From the NCBI RefSeq assembly GCF_037975245.1, contig NC_092583.1, positions 3,218,764 through 3,282,763 of the forward strand: a stretch of 64,000 nucleotides of DNA, written 5' to 3'. The position numbers and the translations under genes are program-made. Shown piece by piece: positions 36,001 to 42,413 of the stretch. How positions within the stretch are numbered: position 1 is the stretch's first letter; every line of letters begins with the position of its first letter. The DNA comes from Apostichopus japonicus. Lineage: Eukaryota > Echinodermata > Holothuroidea > Aspidochirotida > Stichopodidae. The notes beneath the pieces are model-generated. The model saw only the letters and a list, made by a program, of their open reading frames with translations, was not told where the DNA came from and ran no database searches.

Positions 36001-38406
36001 GATTCAAACTCTTACATTTTATCATCAAAAACAGATTCTTTAGGTAAAAAAAATTAAATTTAAAAGAAGACACAATCACGGCATTGTTCGTCTATGGGGT
36101 GCCTATGCAATGTCAACTCACCCCCAAACAATATCACTCCAATTGGAAAGATTTAACGTTTCCTTCACACACACAACGCTGAAGGCTTGATCTAGTCTAA
36201 ATAGTTTCTCGCTATATTTATTACAATGTTTATTTTATGGAAAGTCTATGGGTTTGCAAATGCTGAATCTAAAAATATTGAAGCTCCTTTAAGGCATTGA
36301 AGACTCGCCCCAAACGGCGTGCTGCGCTCTGAAAAAGTTTACTTTCCATTGCTTGCAAGTGAAGTTTTCTTCTTATCCCTAAGAAATGCAGACAGTAATG
36401 AAATGTGATACCTTGTTATCTTTTATCTAGACCTGAGATGTCCATCGCTTCTATGTACACTGTGTTGTGGGTATTGCCCGTAGCTGTATGTGTATGAATT
36501 GACTGTGGCTAGTGTCTAATTACCGACAGTAGCAAGCTGTGTGTGTATTTTCTTGGATCGATGGTGGTCTGTAACACTTCTGTTACACCTCATTCGAAAA
36601 TAGGTCAGATTACCGACATGAGACGTTTCTTTGTGCGCGAGTCTTCACACCCTTTAACATGAGGACCTAATGATAAGATTGGTTTAATTGTTAACATTTT
36701 ACCTGGAAATTTGAAAAAAATAAAAGAAAAAAAATGAAGGGTTTTCAGGTCCTAGTGCCACTATGACATCACAGAGTTTCAACAAGACAGAACCCAGACA
36801 CGACATTTATACTGGAATTTCTCCCGAGCTGTACAAAGATTTATCTTAGCTGTTTGAGGGAGTTTTCTTCACAAAGACCTCTGTCATATAAACCAAAGAT
36901 GATGGTTGGGTTTGTTACCCCCCCCCCCCCCGGTGACAGGGCCTTTCACCCTGAAATATCAGATGAAACCTACAAGATTCTTTTACTCGCTGCCAATCCA
37001 GTGAACCTCGTCGTACTAGCATTTTGTACCAACCAATCACAGGCGATGGAAAGCGATGTAACATAAATAGGTCGAGTGGTGCTAACGTCAAAATTTTTAC
37101 TTCGGGAGGCCCAGTCTGGAAGAGGGTTTGCTCCTTGCATACCTTGAAGGAACCTAGAGAAATGATAAAATGTTTTTCTTAGTTGTTTATGAGTGGCCAG
37201 TCTACATTGACTACATTGTTTATGACACAGCTATGCTATCTTGTGTTTGACACAAATACCTGAGGCGTCAACTGTCAAAAATATCAGACTGATTATGTGT
37301 AAAGAAATCTTTGGAGTGGGAGAGTAACATTATTTTGTCATTTATTAAGTATCCTTTTGCATCATATGAAACTTGGGTGAGATCCCTGGGTGTTTAACAC
37401 AGGATGCGAGTGTTTTTTTTTTTTCACTTCCTAACGGTAACCTCTACCCACGGAAAGTGGTCATATCGGGATCAGCTCAATAAGCATTGCACAGAACTTG
37501 TTAATTCTCCTGGTTACTGGTCCGAATGCCGTTTAAAATCCAATAAATTTGTTTTGCCTTTTCCAAAAATATTATAACAAATTATGTGAATTATTGGTAA
37601 ACCCTCAAAATGACTCCCAGATGTTATGAAAGTAAGCTAGTAGTTTATGCAAAGTTGCACACTGTAGCTCTTGTAGGCTTAGAGTTTCAGAATTTTAGGC
37701 CACTCCATAAAAAACTTTCAAGTTTGCCGACACCCTAACCAACTAGGCCATGATTGTATGTCCAGAGGTTGGAAATTAGTAAGGAAGGTCATCGTTCCTA
37801 TGTAGGCATTTTCCACCTGTATCAAATAATGCTAGTTCTGTTTTGCTGACTTATTTGCCTTACTCTAGAGATCAATCATGGTGCTCATCAACACAAAATC
37901 ATTTTTGAATCATAAGGCTGGATCTCGAATGAGATACTTTTATATATTTATAGATATAAATATATAAATATATTTTTACAAAGATTCAGATGTTCACTTC
38001 CTGTTGCAAAAAATGCTCAATACATAGAAGTAGAGCAAGTACATAATATCTCATTGTCTGATGATCGCCACACACTGCAGGCTTGAAACTCGAGTAACAA
38101 CATGTTACCGTATAGGTATTATATTATATATATAGATATATGATATAGATGAGACTTTCTTCAGCTTGTTTCAGATTATCACTTGCTCTGTAAACTAATA
38201 CATCAGAAATCTGCAGACTTTTGCTCTTTTTTTACCAATAAAGACCCTCCCTCTCTTTCTTTCCTCAGATCCCTGTTAACTCGTGGTTTGACGACATGAA
38301 CGACCAGGAACTTCTGGACATCCTCCCACTGCTTGAAAACCTCTCGCAGGTGGACGATATTTACAAAGTACTCCGCAAGGAGAATCACAACCACATACAA
38401 CATTAA
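11339..38406 (+). CDS. CTDSPL: CTD small phosphatase (SCP/CTDSPL type), eight exons, exon 1 not seen
   Basis: The gene encodes a nuclear HAD-superfamily Ser/Thr phosphatase of the FCP/SCP type. In animals this family dephosphorylates the RNA polymerase II C-terminal repeat (mainly Ser5), and also SMADs and other targets, and it represses neuronal genes. Coding segments are 11339-11481, 13365-13403, 21953-22057, 28369-28425, 30119-30211, 33020-33118, 34883-34969 and 38269-38406. The first carries two bases of a split codon; all later junctions are phase 0. Together they give 252 residues (239 without the 39-nt exon), compared with about 260-276 for the human proteins. The catalytic DLDET motif, [30 protein letters not shown] and SWFDD all appear in the family order. 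Only the exon with the start codon is missing; it presumably lies upstream in intron-like sequence or outside the window. Vertebrates have three paralogues, so the symbol denotes the family and not strict orthology. Confidence 0.94.
11483..11566 (+). repeat. 28-bp tandem repeat x3 at the exon 2 donor
   Basis: Three essentially identical copies of a 28-bp unit (beginning TAAGTTTGTGGAGCCTGG, ending GTGTCGA) occupy 11483-11510, 11511-11538 and 11539-11566. The first copy supplies five of the six donor bases (G from the boundary plus TAAGT). In copies 2 and 3 the preceding base is A, so they read ATAAGT and lack a GT. The expansion therefore did not create competing donors. Confidence 0.93.
11593..11629. 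repeat. Poly(T) tract, ~37 nt
   Basis: An uninterrupted T-run 110 bp into the intron. It could be a minus-strand retroelement tail or a slipped homopolymer. No element body was recognised beside it. Confidence 0.9.
11630..13364 (+). other. Intron sequence, no gene seen
   Basis: AT-rich intron between exon 2 and the 39-nt exon. It contains a G-rich run at about 12012-12036 and pyrimidine-rich sequence at 13280-13364. The last part, ending TTCCACAG, is a strong polypyrimidine tract and acceptor. Confidence 0.6.
13365..13403 (+). CDS. CTDSPL: CTDSPL 39-nt exon, probable cassette exon
   Basis: A strong tract of T and C ends in TTCCACAG at 13364, and the donor GTATGT begins at 13404. The 39 bases encode [13 protein letters not shown] in the phase left by exon 2 and expected by exon 4, so including or skipping it keeps the frame. 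It sits in the variable linker between the CC segment and the catalytic domain. Human CTDSPL is also alternatively spliced in this linker (an 11-residue difference between isoforms, recalled from general knowledge). The evidence is the splice sites plus frame neutrality; conservation was not tested. Confidence 0.68.
13981..14044 (+). repeat. 14-bp tandem repeat
   Basis: The unit ATGGACATCTCAAA recurs about four times with single substitutions, ending in ACGAACATTGCAA. Confidence 0.8.
14197..14672 (+). repeat. ~160-bp tandem repeat x3
   Basis: The landmark CCAACAGAGTATTGGAA begins copies at 14197, 14361 and 14520 (periods 164 and 159). Each copy continues with TTTTCTAATCACT, AAGTGACACTTGATT, CTCA(A/G)TTCAA, ACTTTACAT and an ACATCACTNTACGATAC-like end. 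Copy 3 has lost bases in its second half. Confidence 0.9.
14808..14955 (+). repeat. Dispersed repeat, copy 2 of 2
   Basis: Diverged copy of the element at 10421-10572, in the same orientation and with the same order of blocks. It is followed by CCCAGAGGGATT, which the first copy lacks. Confidence 0.75.
15393..15738 (+). repeat. 31-bp minisatellite, nine full copies plus edges
   Basis: The core ACAATTAAACCTACACCTGT recurs about every 31 bp between 15439 and 15725, linked by CAG(A/T)CTTACCT. Some units are 36 bp because of an inserted ACAGT. Degenerate half-copies lie at both ends (ACAATTGAACC on the left, ACAATTTGCC on the right), as expected for an array expanding from its middle. Confidence 0.93.
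16043..16064. repeat. Perfect 10-bp palindrome arms
   Basis: GTACGTGCTT and AAGCACGTAC are perfect inverted arms around a GT spacer. An outer pair, ACTCCCT at about 16031 and AGGGAGT at about 16077, encloses it, giving a nested dyad of some 53 bp. It might be a remnant of a fold-back element. Confidence 0.75.
16942..17319 (-). other. Unassigned open frame, probably not a gene
   Basis: A minus-strand open stretch of about 125 codons with no ATG at its 5' end (it opens on TTG). It shows no domain, signal peptide or transmembrane segment that I recognise. It lies inside the large intron between the 39-nt exon and the catalytic exon. I list it only because it is longer than most chance frames here and somewhat less AT-rich. 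Confidence 0.15.
17395..17579 (+). mobile_element. 3' remnant of a non-LTR retrotransposon (LINE)
   Basis: Bases 17395-17508 read as a 37-residue C-terminal peptide with [13 protein letters not shown], then [10 protein letters not shown] and a stop. This WNSLP...FK..LK..LF signature is common at the C-terminus of LINE reverse-transcriptase ORFs in animals. A short 3' UTR follows, with GGCGCTGTATAAATTTGG and a TTATTATTATTATTA tail to about 17579. The upstream RT domain is absent, as in the usual 5'-truncated insertions. The clade cannot be named from this fragment. Confidence 0.75.
18060..18636. mobile_element. Fold-back MITE with TTAA target duplication
   Basis: TTAA at 18060-18063 and at 18633-18636 bracket inverted ends AGGATTGGTTCAG and CTGAACCAATCCT. 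Pairing continues inward with mismatches: GACATGT...ATGAAAGAG on the left matches the complement of CTCTTTCAT...CATGTATGAC on the right. The body is AT-rich without an open frame. TTAA duplication is typical of piggyBac-like and Kolobok-like transposons, so this is probably a non-autonomous derivative of such a family. It contains TGACGTCA at 18238-18245. Confidence 0.85.
18637..21229 (+). other. Intron sequence, no gene seen
   Basis: AT-rich intron with C-rich runs at about 19195-19225 and G-runs near 19765 and 19895. No repeat or exon was recognised. Confidence 0.5.
21230..21345 (+). repeat. Diverged relative of the 10.7-kb duplicated repeat
   Basis: Blocks CGACCAAAATGTCTGTTCAG, GACTACCAAAGTCAGCATT and GGCAAATGACTAGGTGTTTA parallel GGACCAAATTTCTATTCGG, TTACTGAAATCTGCATTTG and GCGGATGACTACGTAGTTGT at about 10632-10705. 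Spacing and order agree while identity is modest, pointing to an old dispersed family. Confidence 0.5.
21644..21671. repeat. (AAAGT)n microsatellite
   Basis: Five to six copies of GTAAA, followed by AATTTATTGATATTC. Read on the minus strand it gives CAATAAATTTTACTTTACTT, that is, a poly(A)-signal-like hexamer followed by a TTTAC tail. It could be the 3' tail of a minus-strand retroelement; no body was recognised. Confidence 0.6.
21953..22057 (+). CDS. CTDSPL: CTDSPL catalytic exon (DLDET)
   Basis: The acceptor ATCAACAG ends at 21952 and the donor GTAAGT starts at 22058. There are 35 codons, phase 0 at both ends. After a LLPQLKPQD linker the exon encodes [19 protein letters not shown], the HAD motif I. 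The first Asp of DLDET is the phosphoryl-accepting nucleophile and the second the general acid/base in this family. The HSSFK end is near invariant in SCPs. This is the strongest single diagnostic of the gene. Confidence 0.97.
22312..22563 (+). repeat. 18-bp minisatellite, about 13 copies
   Basis: The unit GGGTCCAGTCTGCTGCGT and variants repeat at exactly 18 bp from 22312 to 22545, then once more with a one-base shift. As 18 is a multiple of three, every frame without a stop stays open. This explains the overlapping Leu/Ser-rich and Gly/Val/Cys-rich frames of up to 170 codons on the two strands. The array starts about 255 bp after the catalytic exon and is intronic. Confidence 0.95.
22564..24347 (+). 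other. Intron sequence, no gene seen
   Basis: Non-coding, with C-rich runs at about 23101-23140 and a run of about 15 C at 23912-23926. No element or exon was recognised. Confidence 0.5.
24348..24492 (+). repeat. 74-bp tandem duplication
   Basis: Copy 1 (24348-24421) and copy 2 (24422-24492) share GTGATGGCATAGATGTACG, a T-run, GCTCATTTTTTTCAC and GTCTTGTTTTGTTATTT. They differ by a few substitutions and T-run length. Confidence 0.9.
24493..25689 (+). other. Intron sequence, no gene seen
   Basis: AT-rich intron. A small cluster of CAGTGACTGGTCA half-repeats lies at about 25164-25215. Nothing else stands out. Confidence 0.5.
25690..26106 (+). mobile_element. tRNA-derived SINE with conserved core
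   Basis: The head has an A-box-like GTGGTTAAGGGCAGTGG (about 25702-25718) and a perfect B box GGTTCGAGTCC (25741-25751). The core follows with GTGTCCTTGGGCAAGGCACT, CCATTGCCTC and CACCCGGGTGTATAA, a segment I recognise as recurring in SINE-like repeats of marine invertebrates (from memory; family name not asserted). The 3' part includes paired GTCCCCCTGCAGGGGAC. The element seems to end in a CA-repeat tail at about 26093-26106. The intact B box suggests a younger copy than the SINE at 2290. Confidence 0.8.
26809..27013. repeat. Composite (TA)n/(TATACA)n microsatellite
   Basis: Runs of TATATA broken by TGTATA and TACACA units for about 200 bp. Read through, they give long Tyr/Ile/His-rich frames on both strands, which are an effect of the repeat. 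Confidence 0.95.
27014..28368 (+). other. Intron sequence, no gene seen
   Basis: AT-rich intron. GGTTACCATGGCAATG at about 27288-27303 resembles an RFX X-box (one base off the usual half-site), which is weak on its own. G-run cluster at about 28150-28172. The end has the acceptor TTTTGCAG. Confidence 0.45.
28369..28425 (+). CDS. CTDSPL: CTDSPL exon (PINNADF)
   Basis: The acceptor TTTTGCAG ends at 28368 and the donor is GTTGGT at 28426, weaker than the others. There are 19 codons, phase 0 both ends, reading [19 protein letters not shown]. This is the beta-strand segment that directly follows the HSSFK motif in all SCPs, and its length matches the homologous segment exactly. Confidence 0.96.
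28426..29332 (+). other. Intron sequence, no gene seen
   Basis: Non-coding with a C/T-rich run at about 28617-28648, short AATCAATAAAA repeats near 28765-28800 and a C-run at 29160-29174. Confidence 0.55.
29333..29729 (+). repeat. Minisatellite with eight GTCACGTGAC palindromes
   Basis: The basic unit is about 20 bp, GTCACGTGACAGTTATCTCG and variants. It is organised in a 134-bp higher-order unit that begins at 29333, 29467 and 29601. Eight units contain the perfect palindrome GTCACGTGAC (CACGTG E-box core); others have decayed to CATGTG or CATATG. This 10-mer equals the optimum recognised by bHLH-zip factors such as USF and the MiT/TFE group. Binding here is untested. Confidence 0.93.
29888..30015 (+). 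repeat. Cluster of GACTCGA motifs
   Basis: GACTCGA or its complement recurs at least four times in 130 bp, including the perfect 12-bp palindrome AGACTCGAGTCT at 29916-29927. It may be a transposon end fragment. No pair of terminal repeats was found. Confidence 0.5.
30119..30211 (+). CDS. CTDSPL: CTDSPL exon ([10 protein letters not shown]...LFTASLAK)
   Basis: The acceptor TTTTCAG ends at 30118 and the donor is GTAACC at 30212. There are 31 codons in phase 0. It encodes [20 protein letters not shown] followed by [16 protein letters not shown] holds HAD motif II (the Thr/Ser that contacts the phosphate). High similarity to vertebrate SCPs and exact length leave little doubt. Confidence 0.97.
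30853..31080 (+). mobile_element. tRNA-related repeat, plus-strand copy
   Basis: Starts at AAAATGATTTTGAGTTGG and includes ATTGATCTCTAGAGTAAGGC, AGAACTAGCATTNTT, GACCTTCCTTACT and CCTCTGGACATACAATCA. It then enters a tRNA-like part with A box TAGTTGGTTAAGG (31022-31034) and a perfect B box GGTTCGAATCC (31064-31074). No acceptor stem can be formed, so it is not a functional tRNA gene. The same order, without the B box, occurs inverted at 37725-37907. Confidence 0.78.
31179..31430. repeat. AT-rich simple repeats with a short direct repeat
   Basis: AAGGCAAATGAATG(T/C)ATAT at about 31180 and again at about 31379 flanks a long stretch of ATTAATATG-type sequence. Both copies are followed by ATGATTGTATGA. 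Confidence 0.65.
31431..33019 (+). other. Intron sequence, no gene seen
   Basis: Non-coding. G-run clusters at about 31780-31800 and 32578-32612 and a C-run at about 32930-32948. Ends with a pyrimidine tract and CTCCTCCAG. Confidence 0.55.
33020..33118 (+). CDS. CTDSPL: CTDSPL exon ([13 protein letters not shown])
   Basis: The acceptor CTCCTCCAG ends at 33019 and the donor GTAAGT starts at 33119. There are 33 codons, phase 0. It encodes [15 protein letters not shown], then [16 protein letters not shown]. The terminal Lys of NYVK is the conserved HAD motif Lys that stabilises the phospho-intermediate. Confidence 0.97.
33119..34882 (+). other. Intron with an unassigned minus-strand open frame
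   Basis: Mostly AT-rich. Between about 33661 and 34053 the minus strand is open for about 130 codons and the base composition is a little more balanced. It opens on GTG, not ATG, and shows no family I recognise. It is probably chance, or an old repeat. Confidence 0.4.
34883..34969 (+). CDS. CTDSPL: CTDSPL exon (DLSKLG...IIDNSP)
   Basis: The acceptor CATCTTACAG ends at 34882 and the donor GTAAGT starts at 34970. There are 29 codons, phase 0. It encodes [20 protein letters not shown] and then [15 protein letters not shown] is the metal-binding HAD motif of the SCP family. Confidence 0.97.
35219..35283 (+). repeat. 65-bp direct repeat, left copy
   Basis: TTACTCTAAGCTATCCAGGG through GATGCTAGATTT; nearly identical to 35691-35755, with the MITE exactly between the two copies. 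Confidence 0.88.
35284..35692. mobile_element. MITE with AAAGGCCCGGTCACACTA ends
   Basis: The left end AAAGGCCCGGTCACACTA and right end TAGTGTGACCGGGCCTTT are perfect inverses. Pairing continues inward through TTTTATCGGAATAC on the left and GTATTCCGATAAAA on the right. The 409-bp body has several CCGAT/ATCGG motifs and no open frame, and includes TGACGTCA at 35448-35455. The target duplication is unclear because the flanks are themselves a 65-bp direct repeat. Confidence 0.86.
35691..35755 (+). repeat. 65-bp direct repeat, right copy
   Basis: Matches 35219-35283 with a few differences (for example CGCAACC against CACAACC and a changed end). It begins inside the last bases of the MITE. Confidence 0.88.
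35756..36288 (+). other. Intron sequence, no gene seen
   Basis: AT-rich non-coding stretch between two MITEs; nothing recognised. Confidence 0.55.
36289..36657. mobile_element. Second TTAA-flanked MITE
   Basis: TTAA at 36289-36292 and 36654-36657 bracket ends AGGCATTGAAGACTCGC and GCGAGTCTTCACACCCT, which are inverses with a few mismatches. A second inner match pairs TTACCGACA near 36521 with TTACCGACA near 36611 as a direct repeat. The body has no open frame. Probably another non-autonomous element of a TTAA-targeting group. Confidence 0.75.
36658..37724 (+). other. Intron sequence, no gene seen
   Basis: Non-coding, with a run of about 14 C at 36917-36932. No repeat or exon recognised. Confidence 0.5.
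37725..37907 (-). mobile_element. tRNA-related repeat, minus-strand copy
   Basis: On the minus strand it repeats the order of 30853-31040: AAATGATTTTGTGTTG, ATTGATCTCTAGAGTAAGGC, AGAACTAGCATTATTTG, GACCTTCCTTACT, CCTCTGGACATACAATCA and CCTAGTTGGTTAGGGTG. The B-box part is missing. Both copies lie in introns of the phosphatase transcript in opposite orientation. Confidence 0.8.
38269..38406 (+). CDS. CTDSPL: CTDSPL last coding exon (SWFDD...stop)
   Basis: The acceptor TTTCCTCAG ends at 38268 and TAA is at 38404-38406. There are 45 codons in phase 0. It encodes [20 protein letters not shown], then [15 protein letters not shown] and a His/Asn-rich end, [15 protein letters not shown] and the following DxELLD/LLPxLExLS helix are family hallmarks. 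The C-terminal tail beyond VLRK differs from vertebrate proteins, as is usual in this family. Confidence 0.97.
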   Translation: MPVNSWFDDMNDQELLDILPLLENLSQVDDIYKVLRKENHNHIQH

Positions 38407-39765
38407 AGGGGATACAGAAAAGGCGCAGAATTCGTTGTTTTTTTTTAAATTTTAAAATATTGAGCCGATGGGCAAACAGACTCACAGGTTCAGTATGTCT
38501 CTTTGTGGTAGTCCATACTGAGAGAGAGAGATAGAGAGAGACAGTGCATTTAAAGGAATATATATTTATAGATATATATATGTACTGCAGATGTAGTGGA
38601 ACTGGTACATGATACACAAAACGATTATAGAAATCCACTACCATTTTGCTTCAACGGAAGCAATGAAGGGAAGAAGAATGGTCCCTTTCTGTAAGCTGTA
38701 AGCCAAACGGATAAGTATCGTAGGTGGAAGAAAGTCGTCTCGTTTAGCCTCGGTCAAGCAACTGCATGTGAAGTGGTCAGATATTGAGATAAGGGGCTCT
38801 TTCTTCCAAGAACAGAATTACATTCGAGTGTCTCTGATGTTGTTGTTTTTTCATCTGATGATGACAGAGCTTCATCCCTGGCCAAATAAAGCAGAAGGAA
38901 AGAATGTTTGGCATTTACCGGAAAACAACGGGAGGCATCATTATCAAAGGCGAGGCCATCCCATTAACCATCTTTTTATTGAATGGAGACGTCTATACTT
39001 CTATCACAAGTTGCTATGGATACATGACTGGTCCGTTATCTCTCTGCCTATGAAATGTTGATGTGAAAAGGAAGAGATTAGATCGAGCAAAGACGTAAAG
39101 GTAGACATTTTTCATCAATGGAATCGAATGTGTCAAATTTCCGTAATTGTTTTTTTTTTGGGGGGGTTGGTTTTCTGAAGTCTCCCTAAGTGATGGGGGT
39201 ATTTTCATATTGTGATTCCTCAAATAGGTTCTCTACACCTCATTTTCTCTGGTAAAATTGTCATCAGTGTAAATGTGTCAGTTTACATGTCAAGAGCAGA
39301 ACAAAACTAGAACCAAGTATGTAAAGACTACGTGCATCGGTGGTCACAAATTTCCTCGGATATCAGAGGTCCGATAATCCGATTAAAAGATACTGTTTGC
39401 GTGATTAAATGTTCTGGTAATGTAAATACATTGCTGGTCTAAGTTGTCAGTAAACTACTGCATGCAGTTTTTACTTATCCCAACTAGATATCAAAAAAAT
39501 CTTGGTAATAAAAAAGCATACTTTTTGAGGAGTAGTGTAAGAATTTTTTTTTCGTTTCATAATCATTGGGATTATTCATTTTATTTCAAGAACCTCTGTT
39601 TAGTGTAGAATTGTTAGGTTACTGTTAGGTTTTGCCATAGGAGTTAGGCTCACAGTTTAACACACCTAGTTCTGTAATGTGATTGGTTATCCCTTGAAGG
39701 TAAGGCTTGGAAGTTAACCGACTAAGTTGACAGCTCTCCAACTTTCTGATAAGGCTTGCAAGCTA
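38407..39765 (+). other. Probable 3' UTR and flank
   Basis: Directly follows the stop codon. It has a GA-rich run at 38520-38543. AATAAA poly(A)-signal candidates lie at 38885-38890 and at about 39505-39510, and more lie further on, so the end of the transcript cannot be fixed from sequence. No coding segment seen. Confidence 0.55.
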
Positions 39766-39905
39766 AAGCAGTGGTTATGCTTCATGAATATTTATAAGCA
39801 GTGGTTATGCCTCATGAATATTGATAAGCAATGGTTACGCCTCATGAATATTAATAAGCAATAGTTATGCCTTATGAGTATTCATAAGCAGTGGTTTTGC
39901 TTCCT
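39766..39905 (+). repeat. 30-bp tandem repeat, about 4.6 copies
   Basis: AAGCAGTGGTTATGC-type starts lie at 39766, 39796, 39826, 39856 and 39886, exactly 30 bp apart, each followed by CTCATGAATATT-like sequence. In the 3' flank or extended 3' UTR of the phosphatase gene. Confidence 0.93.
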
Positions 39906-42359
39906 GATTCCTCTAACCCCCGACTATCTGATCATCTTTTATAGTTTTCATGTAACCATGTCAGTCTTTACAGAGAGTTTCAGCTTGGCGGCACAAATTG
40001 TTAAATTAAGTCTAAGCCGTTTGGCGACAACTATGGCAAATTCCAAAGACAATATCTCATTCTATCTGTTGATCGTTTGAGTTATTGCTAGAACCTACCA
40101 CCCAAGCCCATTGAAAAAGGATCACAGGAAACCCGCTGGTGTAAATCATCCGGCAATAATTATTGGTGAGTGTTAAACAAGAGTTTATATCATATATCAT
40201 CGTTCATGAAATTGCCATGAAAATGATCTGTCAATTATTTAGTATTAAAGGATGATCAGTTTTCTAGCAAAGAGAAAGTGAAAGAGATTTAATCAGCTGC
40301 TGTGGGAATTATTGAACATTTTTACAAAATATTTGATGATTGAAAAAAAAAAAACTAGGCCCTCTGTACTTAAAACTTGTTGAATTGTTCAAAAATGTCA
40401 AGTTGGTTTTGCTTATTTCACATAATTTCAGCAATTTTTTTTTCAAATGTAGGTAATTAACAAAACCAAGATGTTCCTGTTTTGGAGAAAGGTTGAAAGG
40501 GGGGGGGGCAGGTATGGAATAACCCGGGTAACCATGGAAATGAAGTTATATGATTTGTAGAGATGATGTCCCAACTGGGATGGGAGCCGAATTTGGATTC
40601 GTTAGCAAGATTGGTGACCAGTAGCAGGTTAACTAATTGGCCAATAAATTAACTGCCGAACACATCGACCATCCAAGAACCAAACAAAATGTTTAAGATG
40701 TACCACCAACACTGCAAGGGTTGAGAACGATTTGTATTTCTTGTGATTTGCCAACATTGGAAGGTTACCTTGCTCAAAGAGTTCTGCTTCGTAGGACAGG
40801 TGCTAAAAAAAAACCCTACAGATTCTTATAAGAATGTGACACATGTGACAATCTTGGTGACAATTTTCATCCCGATGTCACCACACCCCCCCTCACCCCC
40901 ACCCAGCCCCCCAATTTGCTAGAAAACCAGGAGTGGCCATTTTTCTACTTAAGAGACTTGTACAAGTTTCTTAGGTTTAACCTCCAGGAATTTAACTCCT
41001 GGAAACTATTGGTTCTGTTTAGCATAATCAGTGTTAGGGTTTAAACCCAAGAGTTACTGAAAGTGTTTGACAATATCTCTTATGAATCAAAATCAATGGA
41101 AGATTTTAAACAATAGTCCATTGTAGTTGTTGATGGTGCATTGTCAATGTTTTCTGTGGGGTAAGGGATGAGAATGGGGTTAGGGAGGGGTGGCAGGAAA
41201 AAAGTGTCTTTAAAATGGAAGTGATGGTGACGGAATCACATGTCAGGGATAAAGTAATTGATATTCAACGGAATTAGTGAAACGGCCGTGCTAGAGTGTA
41301 TAGTTTATATATATCTTCCTTCAAGGGGGGAAAGGAACGGTTTTGGAGAAAGAAATAGTCAAGATGCAAAAAGAAGAAGAAAAAGATATGTTTCACTTCA
41401 CATTGAGAGTGAAGGGTAGAGAGAGAAAAAAAAAATACTGTAAATTTATATTGTACTTTGAATTTTAGAATTACACATAATTTTTTTTTTTTTTTTTTTT
41501 TTTTTTGTGTGTCTATATGCAAACATTTTTTAACCAAATAATTTTGTAACTTTTCTTAAGGGGTGAAAACAAAGCTTTTTAAATGAAAGTTGTTCAAGAT
41601 CTTTTTTGAAGTCAAGGTTGGGGGGGGGGGAGTGAGTGGACTGCAGATTCTGTTGGTTGCATTGTGGTCGATTAATTGATAAATAGCTTGATTGATTGAT
41701 CAATCTGCGATATAAAGTGAGTGAGAGAGATATTTTCTCAAGGAACTCGCCCAGAAGGAAGTGATTGATATTTTGTACTTTATTCGCATAATTGGTTGCA
41801 TCTGTAAAGCTTTTTTTTGTGCTTTGTTTTGTAATTTTTTAAAGCTTTTCAGAATACTTTATAGTCAACAAGCTTCTTAGTCTTTGATGCGCCCCTTACC
41901 CCCTCCACTCCCCCCTGATCAACCTTCAAATGAATATATTGTGTGGAATGACTTTGATAAATGTGTAATATGCATAGTAGTGTTATATGAATATTCAGTT
42001 TGTAGTGTATCTGCTTATTTTGCTCTTCCCACTTTTTGTTGGAAATTGTTATAAATCTCTCTTTTTTTTTTATATCATATGTTCTTCCTTTATCAAAATG
42101 TCGTTTTTAGTTCGTATTTGTCAGCGTTTTTTGATGAGAACAAGTTCTTTGTATAGTTGCTGCAAAAATGAAACGCTGGTTTTATAACTCTTTTTTGTTT
42201 CAGAGTTTTAATTTCAGTATCACATGACCCCTCTATCAATTGTTTTACCTAAATCTGAAGATACACTTTTCAAAAAAAGTTGTATGGTAGTGAGTCTCGT
42301 AACTGTTCTGTAATAATCATAATCTCTGTTAATATATTTATATTATAAACACAGGTCAA
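39906..42359. other. No gene seen
   Basis: AT-rich. Contains a G-run at about 40500-40509, C-rich runs near 40885-40915, a T-run of about 26 at 41481-41506 and another G-run near 41620. May be part of a long 3' UTR. Confidence 0.5.
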
Positions 42360-42413
42360 GCGACAAAGTGTACCTTTACACAATTTGCGACAAAGTGTAC
42401 CTTTACACAATTT
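42360..42413 (+). repeat. Perfect 27-bp tandem duplication
   Basis: Two identical copies, 42360-42386 and 42387-42413, each beginning GCGACAAAGTGTACC. They sit at the edge of the degenerate repeat field that follows. Confidence 0.93.
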
